From: CAMLHP01 sp035712285
GTDB taxonomy: Bacteria > Gemmatimonadota > Gemmatimonadetes > Gemmatimonadales > GWC2-71-9
DNA length: 45,263 nt
NCBI GenBank assembly: GCA_035712285.1
Contig: DASTBA010000046.1
Span: 1 to 45,263 of the forward strand
Reading direction: 5' to 3'
Part shown: positions 1 to 7,541 of the stretch, piece after piece
Layout of the letters: the number at the start of each line of letters is the position of its first letter
Numbering within the stretch: the first letter of the stretch is position 1
Position numbers and translations under genes: made by a program
The notes under the pieces: model-generated
Seen by the model: the letters and a program-made list of their open reading frames with translations, nothing else
What the model was told of the DNA's origin: nothing
Database searches by the model: none

Positions 1-434
1 TGGTACTCGTCCGGCGCGAAGGGCGCGAGGGGATCCACGAGACAGCCATTGTCGTGAGGTGCAGCGACCAGGCGTGACACGATCTCCGGCGCATACAGGA
101 CATCGGCGTTCTGGAAGAGGAAGGCGTGGCCGCGGACATGCGGTGCCGCGAGGTGGAGGGACGTGATGCTGTTGGTCGTGGCCCAGTCCGCGTTCCGGAT
201 GACGCGGCAGCGCCCGTCCAGGCGGGCGGCGACCTGCCCGGCCTGGAAGCCGGCGACCACGGTCACATCCTGGATGCCGGCCGCCTCCAGTGCGTCGAGC
301 TGACGGTCCAGCAGCGGCACACCGGCCACCGGCAGGAGGCACTTCGGCGTCTCCTCGGTGAGCGGACCGAGCCGGCTGCCGCGGCCGGCAGCGAGAAGCA
401 CGGCATGGTGCGGGGTGATGGTCGCCTCCCACAA
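1..434 (-). CDS. Nucleotidyltransferase (NTP_transferase fold), C-terminus cut by window edge
   Basis: This gene enters from the right and runs off the left edge, so only about the first 145 residues are present. Translation of the minus strand gives AVLLAAGRGSRLGPLTEETP followed by KCLLPVAG. This is the glycine-rich NTP-binding signature of sugar-nucleotide and cytidylyl transferases. Further on come VIRNADWATTNSITSLHLA and LFQNADVLY, which resemble the N..Y..TN..SL.LA and D-containing metal motif of the COG1213/LicC-like group (phosphocholine or inositol-phosphate cytidylyltransferases). The specific substrate cannot be told from this fragment. No ATG is in frame at the right place. I chose TTG at 434, eleven residues before the LLAAG motif. 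A GTG at about 407 would leave almost no first beta strand. It lies 117 bases downstream of the ABC permease on the same strand and may share its transcript. Confidence 0.75.
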   Translation of the reverse strand, partial: MWEATITPHHAVLLAAGRGSRLGPLTEETPKCLLPVAGVPLLDRQLDALEAAGIQDVTVVAGFQAGQVAARLDGRCRVIRNADWATTNSITSLHLAAPHVRGHAFLFQNADVLYAPEIVSRLVAAPHDNGCLVDPLAPFAPDEY

Positions 435-551
435 TGGTTGGACGTGCGCCGCAGTAGCCGGGACGCCGTCTGCCGGTCGACATGCTCTGGAATCGTGTCG
501 GGCGCCGTTCCGCAAGAACCGTGCGGCGGGAAGCGCGCCGGCCAGTCACGG

Positions 552-1613
552 CTAACGCCAGCGGAAAATCTTCAGCGCCACCATGAACGGCACCACCAGC
601 CAGACGAGCAGCAGCACCAGCTCGCTGGCCACCGACGAGAGCGGGGCTCCCCGGAGCATGACCGCGCGCAGGGCGTCCACCGTGCCGGTGAGCGGCAGCG
701 CCTGGATGAATGGCTGCAGCACCTTCGGGAAATTGGCCGACGAGAAAAAGACCCCGGAGAAGATCCACATCGGCAGCATCACGAAATTGGCCAGTCCCGA
801 CACCGCCTCGACGGTGCGGGCCCGCGAAGCAACCAGCAGCCCCATGGCGCTGAACGTCAGCGCCGCGACCAGGCAGACGAGCGCCAGCGCGCCGAACGAG
901 CCACGCACTGGCACGTCGAAGACCAGCGCGCCGAAGCCCACCAGCACGCCGACCTCGAGAACCAGGAAGACGAGGCGCGACAGCAGGAACGACATCAGAT
1001 ACTGCGCCCGCGACATGGGCGTGGCGACGAGGCGCTTCAGGAGTTTCTGCTTCCGTGCCGTGACCACGGCAAAGGCAATGGACCAGACGCCGCTGCCCAT
1101 CAGGTTGAGTCCCAGCAGTCCCGGGATGAAGAAGTCGATGTAGCGCGCACCGCGCTCGCGTACGGTGGACTCGTGTACCGGCAGCGGATCCTGCCGCCCG
1201 GCCCCGCGCTGGATGGCTCCGTCGGCGGCCAGCCGTGCCGCGCGGGCGTCGGGGCGCGACGGATCGAAGCGGTATTCCACGCCGCCGTTCGCCCCTGGCG
1301 CGACCACGAGCGCCACATCGGCGGTGCGGAGCGCCTGCGCGGCGGCGCTGTCGTCCGCCAGCCGCACGCTCGTGAGACCTGGTGCGCTGTCCAGCGAGGC
1401 CGCGATGGAGGGCGCGAGCGAGGGCACCACACCGACGCGCACCCGTTCCGGCGGCCGGTTGCGGAATGCGATGCCGAGGCCCAGCGCCAGGAGCAGGGGA
1501 AAGCCGAACACCCAGAAGAGGGCCTCCGGCTCCCGGATGAACTCCTTCAGTCGCACGAGCGTGAGCTCGACCAGTGCCGGCCGGACCGGCGTCCCGTCGC
1601 TGGCGTCAGGCAT
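552..1613 (-). CDS. ABC-2 type transporter permease
   Basis: Membrane subunit of an ABC exporter of the ABC-2 (DrrB/YhfQ-like) type, 353 aa. There is one transmembrane helix at about residues 31-50, then a large extracytoplasmic segment of roughly 130 residues. Five or so closely packed helices follow in the C-terminal half, ending in the usual ABC-2 tail (PLTGTVDALRAVMLRG, then a final hydrophobic stretch). The start at ATG 1613 (MPDASDG) overlaps the end of the upstream ATPase gene by 8 bases, so the pair is translationally coupled. The open frame continues upstream of this ATG, but that part lies inside the ATPase gene and is not transporter-like. The exported substrate is not evident; drug, lipid or polysaccharide-precursor efflux are all possible for this family. 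Confidence 0.9.
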   Translation of the reverse strand: MPDASDGTPVRPALVELTLVRLKEFIREPEALFWVFGFPLLLALGLGIAFRNRPPERVRVGVVPSLAPSIAASLDSAPGLTSVRLADDSAAAQALRTADVALVVAPGANGGVEYRFDPSRPDARAARLAADGAIQRGAGRQDPLPVHESTVRERGARYIDFFIPGLLGLNLMGSGVWSIAFAVVTARKQKLLKRLVATPMSRAQYLMSFLLSRLVFLVLEVGVLVGFGALVFDVPVRGSFGALALVCLVAALTFSAMGLLVASRARTVEAVSGLANFVMLPMWIFSGVFFSSANFPKVLQPFIQALPLTGTVDALRAVMLRGAPLSSVASELVLLLVWLVVPFMVALKIFRWR

Positions 1614-2577
1614 CGCGCAGCGCTCGCCCGGTGAGCGACACGAAGACATCCTCGAGTGTCGGCAGGTGGGTCCGGAGTTCCGAAAGGCCGAGCCCCTGCC
1701 GGTCCAGCTCCGCCAGCAGCGCCGGAATGGCTTCATGGGTGGCGGCGACCGGCAACTCCCAGCCGCCATTGGTGGCGCGGGCCGGTTGCGTGGCACGCGC
1801 CGCGGTGGCGATCCGGCCAAGAGCCGCGGCGTCCAGCCTGCCGGCGTCACCCTCGTCCACCGCAAATGACACGATCTGTTCCGCCCCCAGCTGCGCAATG
1901 AGCTGGCGCGGCGTGCCCAGCGCGATCGTCCGGCCGTGGTCCACGATCGCCACCCGGTCACAGAGCCGCTCGGCCTCATCCATGTAGTGGGTCGTCAGCA
2001 GAATGGTGCGTCCCGTGACCTTGAGTTCCTCGATCAGTTCCCACACCTGGCGCCGCGCCTGCGGGTCGAGTCCGGTGGTCGGTTCGTCCAGGAAGACGAG
2101 ATCGGGATCGCCGACCAGGGCACAGCCGAGCGCGAGGCGCTGCTTCTGGCCGCCCGAGAGCGTCCCCACGCGGGCACGGCGCTTTTCCTCCAGCTGCACC
2201 AGCGTGATGACCTCCCCGATGTCCCGCCCGCGGCGGTAGAAGCTGCGGAACAGCCGGAGCGTCTCCTCCACCGAGAGCTTGTCGGAGAGCTGGGTCTCCT
2301 GCAGCTGGATGCCGAGGCGCTCGCGCAGCGTGGCGGCGCCGTCAGTCCAGGTATGGCCGAGGACCTCGACTTCGCCCGCATCAGGAGTGGTCAGCCCCTC
2401 GCAGATCTCGATGGTGGTCGTCTTGCCGGCCCCGTTGGGGCCCAGCAGGCCGAAGCATTCACCGGGGTGAACGTCGAGGTCGAGGCCGGCGACCGCCACC
2501 ACCTCGCCGAACGCCTTGCGAAGCTCGCGGACGCGGAGCGCCGGGCGGGCCGTTGAAAGGTCCGTGGTCGCAGTCAT
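1606..2577 (-). CDS. ABC transporter ATP-binding protein (DrrA/CcmA type)
   Basis: Cytoplasmic ATPase partner of the downstream ABC-2 permease, 323 aa. Walker A GPNGAGKT is at residues 46-53, the ABC signature LSGGQKQRL at 140-148, Walker B LVFLDEP at 160-166 and the H-loop histidine at 197 (TTHYMDEA). A C-terminal extension of about 100 residues ends in LEDVFVSLTGRALRDA, typical of DrrA-like exporters. I prefer ATG 2577 (MTATTD) over the upstream TTG-type start at 2592. A promoter-like TATCTTGC ends 3 bases before this ATG, and the region before it is a terminator hairpin. The message may therefore be leaderless. It is co-transcribed with the permease. Confidence 0.92.
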   Translation of the reverse strand: MTATTDLSTARPALRVRELRKAFGEVVAVAGLDLDVHPGECFGLLGPNGAGKTTTIEICEGLTTPDAGEVEVLGHTWTDGAATLRERLGIQLQETQLSDKLSVEETLRLFRSFYRRGRDIGEVITLVQLEEKRRARVGTLSGGQKQRLALGCALVGDPDLVFLDEPTTGLDPQARRQVWELIEELKVTGRTILLTTHYMDEAERLCDRVAIVDHGRTIALGTPRQLIAQLGAEQIVSFAVDEGDAGRLDAAALGRIATAARATQPARATNGGWELPVAATHEAIPALLAELDRQGLGLSELRTHLPTLEDVFVSLTGRALRDA

Positions 2578-2580
2578 GCC

Positions 2581-2588
2581 GCAAGATA
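2581..2588 (-). promoter_or_regulatory. Candidate promoter -10/-7 element for the ABC exporter operon
   Basis: On the minus strand this reads TATCTTGC, followed by GGC and the ATG at 2577. The same arrangement (TAnCTT, two bases, GGC, ATG) is found in front of larE at 5527. If this is the -10 element, transcription would begin at or next to the start codon. No -35 match is visible because the upstream DNA is the terminator hairpin of the neighbouring gene. Confidence 0.5.
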
Positions 2589-2592
2589 GCAA

Positions 2593-2620
2593 AAGGCGCG
2601 AGGGCCTCCCCTCGCGCCTT
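2593..2620 (-). terminator. Rho-independent terminator after the DUF937-OmpA gene
   Basis: A perfect 12-bp stem (AAGGCGCGAGGG against CCCTCGCGCCTT) has a 4-base loop. In the minus direction it is followed directly by TTTTGCTAT. It lies 23 bases past the stop of the 2644-3846 gene and only 16 bases before the ABC ATPase start. Confidence 0.85.
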
Positions 2621-2643
2621 CGTGCCGTCGTGCTTTCGTGGGA

Positions 2644-3846
2644 CTATTTCTCCACGATCCGCATGGCGATCCGCCGGTTCTGCGCCCGTCCCTCTTCCGT
2701 GCCGTTGTCGGCCACGGGGTGCTGGTCACCATAGCCCTCCGCCGCCAGCCGCGACTTGTCCACGCCCATGCCGACCAGCTCGTTCATCACGCTGGTCGCG
2801 CGATCCTGCGACAGCTTCATGTTCGTGGCCGCGTTACCGGTGTTGTCGGTATAGCCGCCGATCTTGGCCTTGACGGTGGGGAAGGCGGCGAAGATCGTGG
2901 CGACGTTCCTGAGCTGTGCCTGCGACTCGGGCCTGAGCGTGGCTGAGCCGGTCTCGAAGAGCAGGCGGTCGAAGTTGAACCAGGTCGTCTTGTCCACCGG
3001 GCGGGTCGAATCCGTGATGAACGCGACGATCTGGCTCTCGAGACTGGTGCCTGGCACGTTGAGCGTGGTGCCGTTGGGGAGCGTCACCGTCTGGGCCGCC
3101 GACGGCGAGTAGGCCTGCACGTCCGTGGCGGGAGCGGCCGCCGCCGTGTCCGCCGCGACGCTCGTTTCCGGCGGCGTCTTGCCACGGGTGGCAAACCAGA
3201 GGAGTCCGAGGATGATCGCGGCCGCAATGGCGGCCCAGCCCCAGCCTCCCTTCTTCGCGGGCGTGGCCACGGCACTTGCCGCGCGGCTCACGTCACCGGC
3301 AATACTGCCGCCCATTCCCCCCAGCAAGACGCCAAGGCCTGCCGGTGCCGCGGCCTTGATGGAATCCGCTTCGTTCATGAGCATGGAGCCCAGCCCCGAC
3401 GGGGAGAGCCCGCCGGCCTTGATGCGGCCCGCAATGAGGCTGAGGATCACCGGGGCGACGGTGGCCAGGATGGACGTCCCGCTGCCCGGCTTGAGGCCGG
3501 CGGAGCGGCCGATCACGTCCGCCACCCCGGCTCCGCTGCCGCCGAAGATGAGGGAGATGAGCCGGCTGCCCAGCCCGCCGAGCGCGGGGCTTGCCCCGGA
3601 GCCGAGGATGTCACCCACGTTTCCGGCGGCCGCGAGTTCCGGCGCGGCACCGGTGACGAGGTTGTGCACGTCCTTGATGCCGTTCGTGTCCGACGCCTTG
3701 TTCAGCAGGCCAAGCAGAAGGGCGCCGGCGCCTGCGACGAGTCCGCGCGAGGCACCGGTCTCGGGCTCGCCGAGCCGGCCCGCGACGGCGGAGATGTTCT
3801 GTGGAGTGAGGAGGTTCTTGAAGGAATCAAGCAGCGTGGCCGCCAT
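2644..3846 (-). CDS. DUF937 and OmpA C-terminal domain envelope protein
   Basis: A 400-aa protein with three parts. Residues 1-180 are a Gly/Ala/Leu-rich region of DUF937 (YidB-like) type. Residues 202-220 form a single transmembrane helix (GWGWAAIAAAIILGLLWFAT). After a Pro/Ala/Thr linker, residues 288-400 are an OmpA-like peptidoglycan-binding domain. In that domain the two diaminopimelate-binding residues are present: D334 in YTDNTG and R349 in LSQDRA. Ahead of the helix there is no signal peptide, so the DUF937 part is expected in the cytoplasm and the OmpA domain in the periplasm, holding the cell wall. The start is ATG 3846, with GGAGG six to seven bases upstream. The frame is open further upstream but that stretch is not conserved-looking. 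It has its own promoter and terminator, so it is probably monocistronic. Confidence 0.88.
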   Translation of the reverse strand: MAATLLDSFKNLLTPQNISAVAGRLGEPETGASRGLVAGAGALLLGLLNKASDTNGIKDVHNLVTGAAPELAAAGNVGDILGSGASPALGGLGSRLISLIFGGSGAGVADVIGRSAGLKPGSGTSILATVAPVILSLIAGRIKAGGLSPSGLGSMLMNEADSIKAAAPAGLGVLLGGMGGSIAGDVSRAASAVATPAKKGGWGWAAIAAAIILGLLWFATRGKTPPETSVAADTAAAAPATDVQAYSPSAAQTVTLPNGTTLNVPGTSLESQIVAFITDSTRPVDKTTWFNFDRLLFETGSATLRPESQAQLRNVATIFAAFPTVKAKIGGYTDNTGNAATNMKLSQDRATSVMNELVGMGVDKSRLAAEGYGDQHPVADNGTEEGRAQNRRIAMRIVEK

Positions 3847-3941
3847 AGGGGTCCTCCGGGATTGCCGGACCGCCCGCCGTGCATCTGCGCCGCGGGACGC
3901 CCCGGGCCAGGTTGGGCATCGCGCGCGGCGATACCCTGCCT

Positions 3942-3949
3942 CGAACATA
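3942..3949 (-). promoter_or_regulatory. Candidate -10 element for the DUF937-OmpA gene
   Basis: The minus strand reads TATGTTCG about 95 bases before the ATG at 3846, within the 159-base gap after tsaC. It fits the TAnnTT pattern seen before other genes here. No convincing -35 lies 17-18 bases upstream, so support is moderate. Confidence 0.35.
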
Positions 3950-4005
3950 CGTCACCGCGACCAACGCGCCATCCCGGGGTCCGTCGCCGTTTCAGCCTGA
4001 TGCTC

Positions 4006-5019
4006 TCATCGGTCCCGGCGCTCCGCGTCCGGCGTGTCCGGTGTCGCCGCCCGGCGGAGCCGGTCATGGACACCATGCCAGGCCGCCTCCGGCGGGGGGA
4101 GCTCGACCAGGATCACCTGGCATCCGAGATCGTCGAGCGCATGCAGGGCGGCGTAGAGGCGGCTGGCGTACTCGACCGGATCACGGGGCATCCGCATCGG
4201 ATGCTGCACCGGCCAGACGAGATCGCTCAGGATCAGCGCGCCGGTGAGGCTCTGCCCCGCAGTCGGTGTCTGCCGTCCCACATCTGCAGGCGTGACCAGT
4301 TCCAGCCGTGCCCGGGGCGCGTAATGACGCTCGTGCATGCCGGGCGACAATCGCGGCGCGCTCCCCGACACCGCCGGAGCCGGTGCAATGCTGCCGATGG
4401 CATGTTCCAGTTCCGCCAGCGTCACCATGCCGGGCCGCAGCAGGCGGGGGACCGGGCCGGTGAGATCCAGCACCGTGCTCTCGATGCCGACGCTGGTGGG
4501 GCCGCCGTCGAGGATCAGGTCCACCCGGTCACCCAGCGACTTCACCACGTGCTCCGCCGTGGTGGGCGAAAGCTCCGTGAAGCGGTTGGCGCTCGGCGCC
4601 GCAATCGGTACCTGCGATGCCCGGAGCAGGGCCAGCGCCACCGGGTGGGACGGCACGCGCACCGCCACGGCCGGGAGCCCTGCGGTGACGAGATCCGGAA
4701 TGGAGGAGCGCTTCGGCAGCACCAGCGTGAGCGGACCGGGCCAGAAGCGCCGGGCCAGCGTCTCCGCTTCAGGGGGCCACGCCCTCGCGAGCCCCCGGGC
4801 GACCTCGGCGTCGGGTACATGCGCAATCAGGGGATTGTTGCCGGGCCGCCCCTTCGCTTCGTAGATCCGCCGCACCGCCTGTTCATCGAGGGCGTTGGCG
4901 CCGAGGCCGTACACCGTCTCCGTCGGGAACGCCACCAGTCCGCCGGCGCGAATGATCTCGGCGGCTTGCCGGATGGCGGCGGGGTCGGGGGCACTGGGGG
5001 TCACGCGGAGGATCTGCAT
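4006..5019 (-). CDS. tsaC: L-threonylcarbamoyladenylate synthase (Sua5/YrdC family)
   Basis: Cytoplasmic enzyme that makes threonylcarbamoyl-AMP from threonine, bicarbonate and ATP, the first step in N6-threonylcarbamoyladenosine (t6A37) formation on ANN-decoding tRNAs. The 337-aa protein has the YrdC domain at roughly 5-205 (GGLVAFPTETVYGLGANA, YEAKGRPGNNPL, PSANRFTELSPTTAEHV, ESTVLDLTG). It also has the extra Sua5 C-terminal domain introduced by SPGMHERHYAPRA, so it is the long Sua5 type rather than short TsaC. The start is ATG 5019, six bases after the arfB stop. The two translation-related genes probably share a transcript. Confidence 0.93.
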   Translation of the reverse strand: MQILRVTPSAPDPAAIRQAAEIIRAGGLVAFPTETVYGLGANALDEQAVRRIYEAKGRPGNNPLIAHVPDAEVARGLARAWPPEAETLARRFWPGPLTLVLPKRSSIPDLVTAGLPAVAVRVPSHPVALALLRASQVPIAAPSANRFTELSPTTAEHVVKSLGDRVDLILDGGPTSVGIESTVLDLTGPVPRLLRPGMVTLAELEHAIGSIAPAPAVSGSAPRLSPGMHERHYAPRARLELVTPADVGRQTPTAGQSLTGALILSDLVWPVQHPMRMPRDPVEYASRLYAALHALDDLGCQVILVELPPPEAAWHGVHDRLRRAATPDTPDAERRDR

Positions 5020-5025
5020 CGGTGG

Positions 5026-5460
5026 CTACTCGTCGCGCCGGACGGGACGGCGCCCGGCTTTCACTTCACCGCGGCGCTTCTTGGCATGGAGGCGCGCCTC
5101 GTGCGCCGCGCGGGGCGTTCGCGTGCGCTTCCGCGCTTTCGGGACGTGCAGCGCGCGCCGGAGCGTCACCACGAAGCGCTCGATGGCCTCCTCCCGGTTC
5201 TGGAGCTGGCTGCGCCGGTTGGCGGCCACGATCCGGAGCCAGCCATCCCCGTCGAGCCGCCGGCCAAGGGCGGTGCGGAGCCGGTCGCGCTGCTCGGCGC
5301 TCAGGCTGGGGGAGCCGTTCACGTCCCACCAGAGCTCGATCCTGGTGGAGGACCGGTTCACGTGCTGGCCCCCCGGGCCGCCCGCCGGCGTCGCGCGGAC
5401 GTGCAGCTCGGCGCGCGGGATGTGCAGCGCATCGGTGATGACCAGGTCGCCCGTATCCAT
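5026..5460 (-). CDS. arfB: Alternative ribosome-rescue factor ArfB (YaeJ-type peptidyl-tRNA hydrolase)
   Basis: A release-factor-like protein that frees stalled non-stop ribosomes by hydrolysing peptidyl-tRNA. The 144-aa sequence carries GGPGGQHVNRSSTRIEL, with the catalytic GGQ at residues 30-32. It has no codon-recognition domain, and its C-terminal tail is strongly basic (KKRRGEVKAGRRPVRRDE), as in ArfB, where it enters the empty mRNA channel. I chose ATG 5460 (MDTGDLVI). The frame is open upstream to 5544, but those residues overlap larE's promoter and do not match the family, whose members begin just before the first strand. It is divergent from larE and upstream of tsaC. TAGCGTAC ends 3 bases before this ATG and may be a degenerate leaderless promoter. 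Confidence 0.92.
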   Translation of the reverse strand: MDTGDLVITDALHIPRAELHVRATPAGGPGGQHVNRSSTRIELWWDVNGSPSLSAEQRDRLRTALGRRLDGDGWLRIVAANRRSQLQNREEAIERFVVTLRRALHVPKARKRTRTPRAAHEARLHAKKRRGEVKAGRRPVRRDE

Positions 5461-5526
5461 GCTGTACGCTAGATCCGCCACCGGCAATTCCGCAAACCGC
5501 GGCCTGTGCATCGGCACCGGCCGTGA

Positions 5527-5534
5527 TACCTTTC
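5527..5534 (+). promoter_or_regulatory. Candidate leaderless promoter element for larE
   Basis: TACCTTTC is followed by GGC and the ATG at 5538, matching the spacing seen before the ABC ATPase gene on the other strand. It would place the transcription start at the start codon and argues against the in-frame GTG at 5523, which would overlap the element. Confidence 0.45.
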
Positions 5535-5537
5535 GGC

Positions 5538-6341
5538 ATGGCATCCCTGGTGGAACTTGAACGATACCTCGCGCAGCTCGGCTCCGCCGTGCTCGGCTAT
5601 TCAGGTGGCGTGGACAGCGCGCTCCTCGCGGCGGCCGGGACGCGCGCGCTCGGCGCCGAACGCTTCCTGGCGGTGATCGGGCGGAGCGCGTCCTATCCGG
5701 CGGTGCAGTACCGGCAGGCCGTCGCGCTCGCCCGGCAGTTCAGCGTGCCGCTGCTTGAACTCGATACCCACGAGCTGGACGATCCCCGGTATCGCGCCAA
5801 TGCGACCGACCGGTGCTACTTCTGCAAGCACGAGCTCTGGACCGAGCTCGGCGAAGTCGCGACGACACGCGGCTTCGTGCATGTGCTCGACGGCACCAAT
5901 GCCGATGACACCACGGAGCACCGTCCGGGCATGCGTGCGGCTGCGGAGCATGCGGTCCTGAGCCCGCTCGCGGAGCTCGGGTGGCGGAAGGCCGATGTGC
6001 GGGCGGCGGCGAAGAGCCTGGGGATTCCCAGCTGGGATGCGCCCGCCTCGCCCTGTCTCGCCAGCCGGCTGCGCTACGGTGTGGCCGTGACACCGGAGCG
6101 GCTCGCGCAGGTGGAAGCGGCCGAGCGCGGCCTGCGCGCCCTCGGCGTCCGCGGCAACCTCCGGGTGCGCCATCTGGGGCAGGGTGCGAGCGTGGAAGTC
6201 GACCCCCCCGAGATTCCGCGCCTGCAGGCACGGTGGGCCGAGGCGGAGCAGGTGGTCCTGGCCGCAGGATTCCCCAGCGTATCGCTGGACCCGCACGGCT
6301 ATCGCCGCGGCGCCCTGCTCGCCCTCGCCGATTCCGCCTGA
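5538..6341 (+). CDS. larE: ATP-dependent sacrificial sulfur transferase LarE
   Basis: PP-loop ATPase of 267 aa that adenylylates a pyridinium carboxylate mononucleotide and inserts sulfur, a step in making the nickel-pincer nucleotide cofactor (known from lactate racemase). The PP-loop SGGVDSA is at residues 22-28. The sequence then has CYFCK (C93, C96) and SPCLASR (C173). C173 aligns with the sacrificial cysteine of Lactobacillus LarE. Three cysteines together are also compatible with the later-described iron-sulfur type, and the sequence alone does not decide. GTG 5523 would add five residues, but ATG 5538 fits the family start and the promoter. No larB, larC or larA is in the window, so the enzyme served is unknown. 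The stop is 4 bases before thpR. Confidence 0.88.
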   Translation: MASLVELERYLAQLGSAVLGYSGGVDSALLAAAGTRALGAERFLAVIGRSASYPAVQYRQAVALARQFSVPLLELDTHELDDPRYRANATDRCYFCKHELWTELGEVATTRGFVHVLDGTNADDTTEHRPGMRAAAEHAVLSPLAELGWRKADVRAAAKSLGIPSWDAPASPCLASRLRYGVAVTPERLAQVEAAERGLRALGVRGNLRVRHLGQGASVEVDPPEIPRLQARWAEAEQVVLAAGFPSVSLDPHGYRRGALLALADSA

Positions 6342-6345
6342 GCCG

Positions 6346-6900
6346 ATGCGACTCTTCGCCGCCTTGCCGCTGCCCGACGCAGCGCGGGAGGAACTCGCCG
6401 GCCTGCTGCAGCAGCTCCACGCCGAGCGGTGGCCGGTGCGCTGGGTGGATGCGCGCGGGGCCCACCTCACGCTCAAGTTCTACGGCGAGGTGCTGCCCGG
6501 GCGCCTGGAAGTCATTCTCGAGGCGGTGACGCACGCGGTGCATGGCGCCGGCCGCATGGCCATGCGCTTCACCACGCTGGATGCCTTTCCCACCGCGCGC
6601 CAGCCACGCGTCCTCTATCTCGGCGTGGAAGCCCCGCCGGCGCTCGAACTCCTCAAGGATCGGGTGGAGCGGGCGTCGGAACAGATCGGCTTCGCCCCGG
6701 AAGGAGTCCCCTTCCGCGCGCACGTGACGCTGGGCCGCTTGCGGGACGGGCAGCGGATCCCCCCTGGCGCCATCGAGCAGTATCGCGTGACGACGCCATG
6801 GAGTGCCTTCCAGGTCAACCAGGCCGTCGTCTACGAGAGCGTGCTGACACCGGCCGGCCCCCGGTATTCGCCGCGCCTCACCGTGGAGCTCGGTGCATGA
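6346..6900 (+). CDS. thpR: RNA 2',3'-cyclic phosphodiesterase
   Basis: 2H phosphoesterase family protein of 184 aa (formerly LigT) that opens 2',3'-cyclic phosphate ends of RNA. Both catalytic tetrapeptides are present: HLTL at residues 40-43 and HVTL at 126-129. The N-terminus MRLFAALPLPDAAREEL is typical. The start is ATG 6346, 4 bases after larE. Its stop overlaps the next gene's start as ATGA, so the genes are translationally coupled. The physiological substrate in bacteria is generally unclear. Confidence 0.9.
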   Translation: MRLFAALPLPDAAREELAGLLQQLHAERWPVRWVDARGAHLTLKFYGEVLPGRLEVILEAVTHAVHGAGRMAMRFTTLDAFPTARQPRVLYLGVEAPPALELLKDRVERASEQIGFAPEGVPFRAHVTLGRLRDGQRIPPGAIEQYRVTTPWSAFQVNQAVVYESVLTPAGPRYSPRLTVELGA

Positions 6901-7541
6901 AGGGTTGCCTGCTCGCGCCGTTCCGGCTGCTGGGATGCCTGGTGCTCGTCCTGCTGCTGGCCGGTGCCTGGTTCTACCGCGACCGGCTGGGCGAGTGGGG
7001 CCGCCAGCTCTGGCGCCGCGCGCAGCACCAGTCCACCGCGGTGTCGGAGACCGGCAGGCCGAGCGCTGCGGCGCTGGAGCGCGGCCGGAAGAAACTCGCC
7101 CTCCTCGGCGCGGGCCGGGACTCCGTGCGGCTCCTCCCGGACGAGGTGGCCTCGCTGCTGAGTGATGCGTTCCTGCCGTATGCGCGCGGCACCTTCGACT
7201 CGATCACGGTGCAGCTTGCCGAGAGGCGGGTCACGGTGCATGCCATGGCCAATACCGCTCGGCTGCCTGCCGGGCTCCTCGGTCCGATGGGGATGGCTCT
7301 CCGCGACCGGGAGCCGGTCTCGGCTGAGGGTCCGCTCATGGTGACGGTCCCGGGGCGCGGCGCCTGGCGCATCGAGCGGCTCAGCTTCCGCGACTTCCCG
7401 CTCCCGAGCGAGATGGTGCCGAAGCTGATGGAACGCGTCACCGGCGACTCGACACCCGCCGTGCCGGTGCGGCTCCCGGCGGGCGCGCGCGCAGTCACGG
7501 TGCACGCCGACGGCGTGGTGTTCTACGCGAGGAGCTCATGA
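6897..7541 (+). CDS. Unknown membrane-anchored protein
   Basis: A 214-aa protein with one N-terminal transmembrane segment at about residues 11-26 (LLGCLVLVLLLAGAWF), preceded by a short positively charged end. The remaining 185 residues are expected outside the cytoplasm. This part is rich in charged residues and short beta-like stretches (RGTFDSITVQLAERRVTVHA near the middle), with no catalytic motif that I recognise. The overall pattern faintly recalls LmeA/DUF2993-like lipid-binding proteins, but I cannot assign it. The start is ATG 6897 in an ATGA overlap with thpR. The end overlaps the response-regulator start, again ATGA. The position suggests a partner of the regulator, perhaps in envelope sensing; that is inference. 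Confidence 0.7.
   Translation: MKGCLLAPFRLLGCLVLVLLLAGAWFYRDRLGEWGRQLWRRAQHQSTAVSETGRPSAAALERGRKKLALLGAGRDSVRLLPDEVASLLSDAFLPYARGTFDSITVQLAERRVTVHAMANTARLPAGLLGPMGMALRDREPVSAEGPLMVTVPGRGAWRIERLSFRDFPLPSEMVPKLMERVTGDSTPAVPVRLPAGARAVTVHADGVVFYARSS

Noticed and set aside
126..1634. A 502-codon plus-strand frame over the ABC permease region
   Set aside because: Compositional shadow; the minus strand has a clear ABC-2 permease with membrane helices and coupled ATPase.
3664..5472. A 602-codon plus-strand frame spanning the tsaC and arfB genes
   Set aside because: No recognisable motif and rich in arginine, proline and histidine; both minus-strand genes have all their catalytic motifs.
5523..5537. 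GTG 5523 as the larE start
   Set aside because: It would overlap the promoter-like element and add five residues not seen in the family; ATG 5538 fits better.
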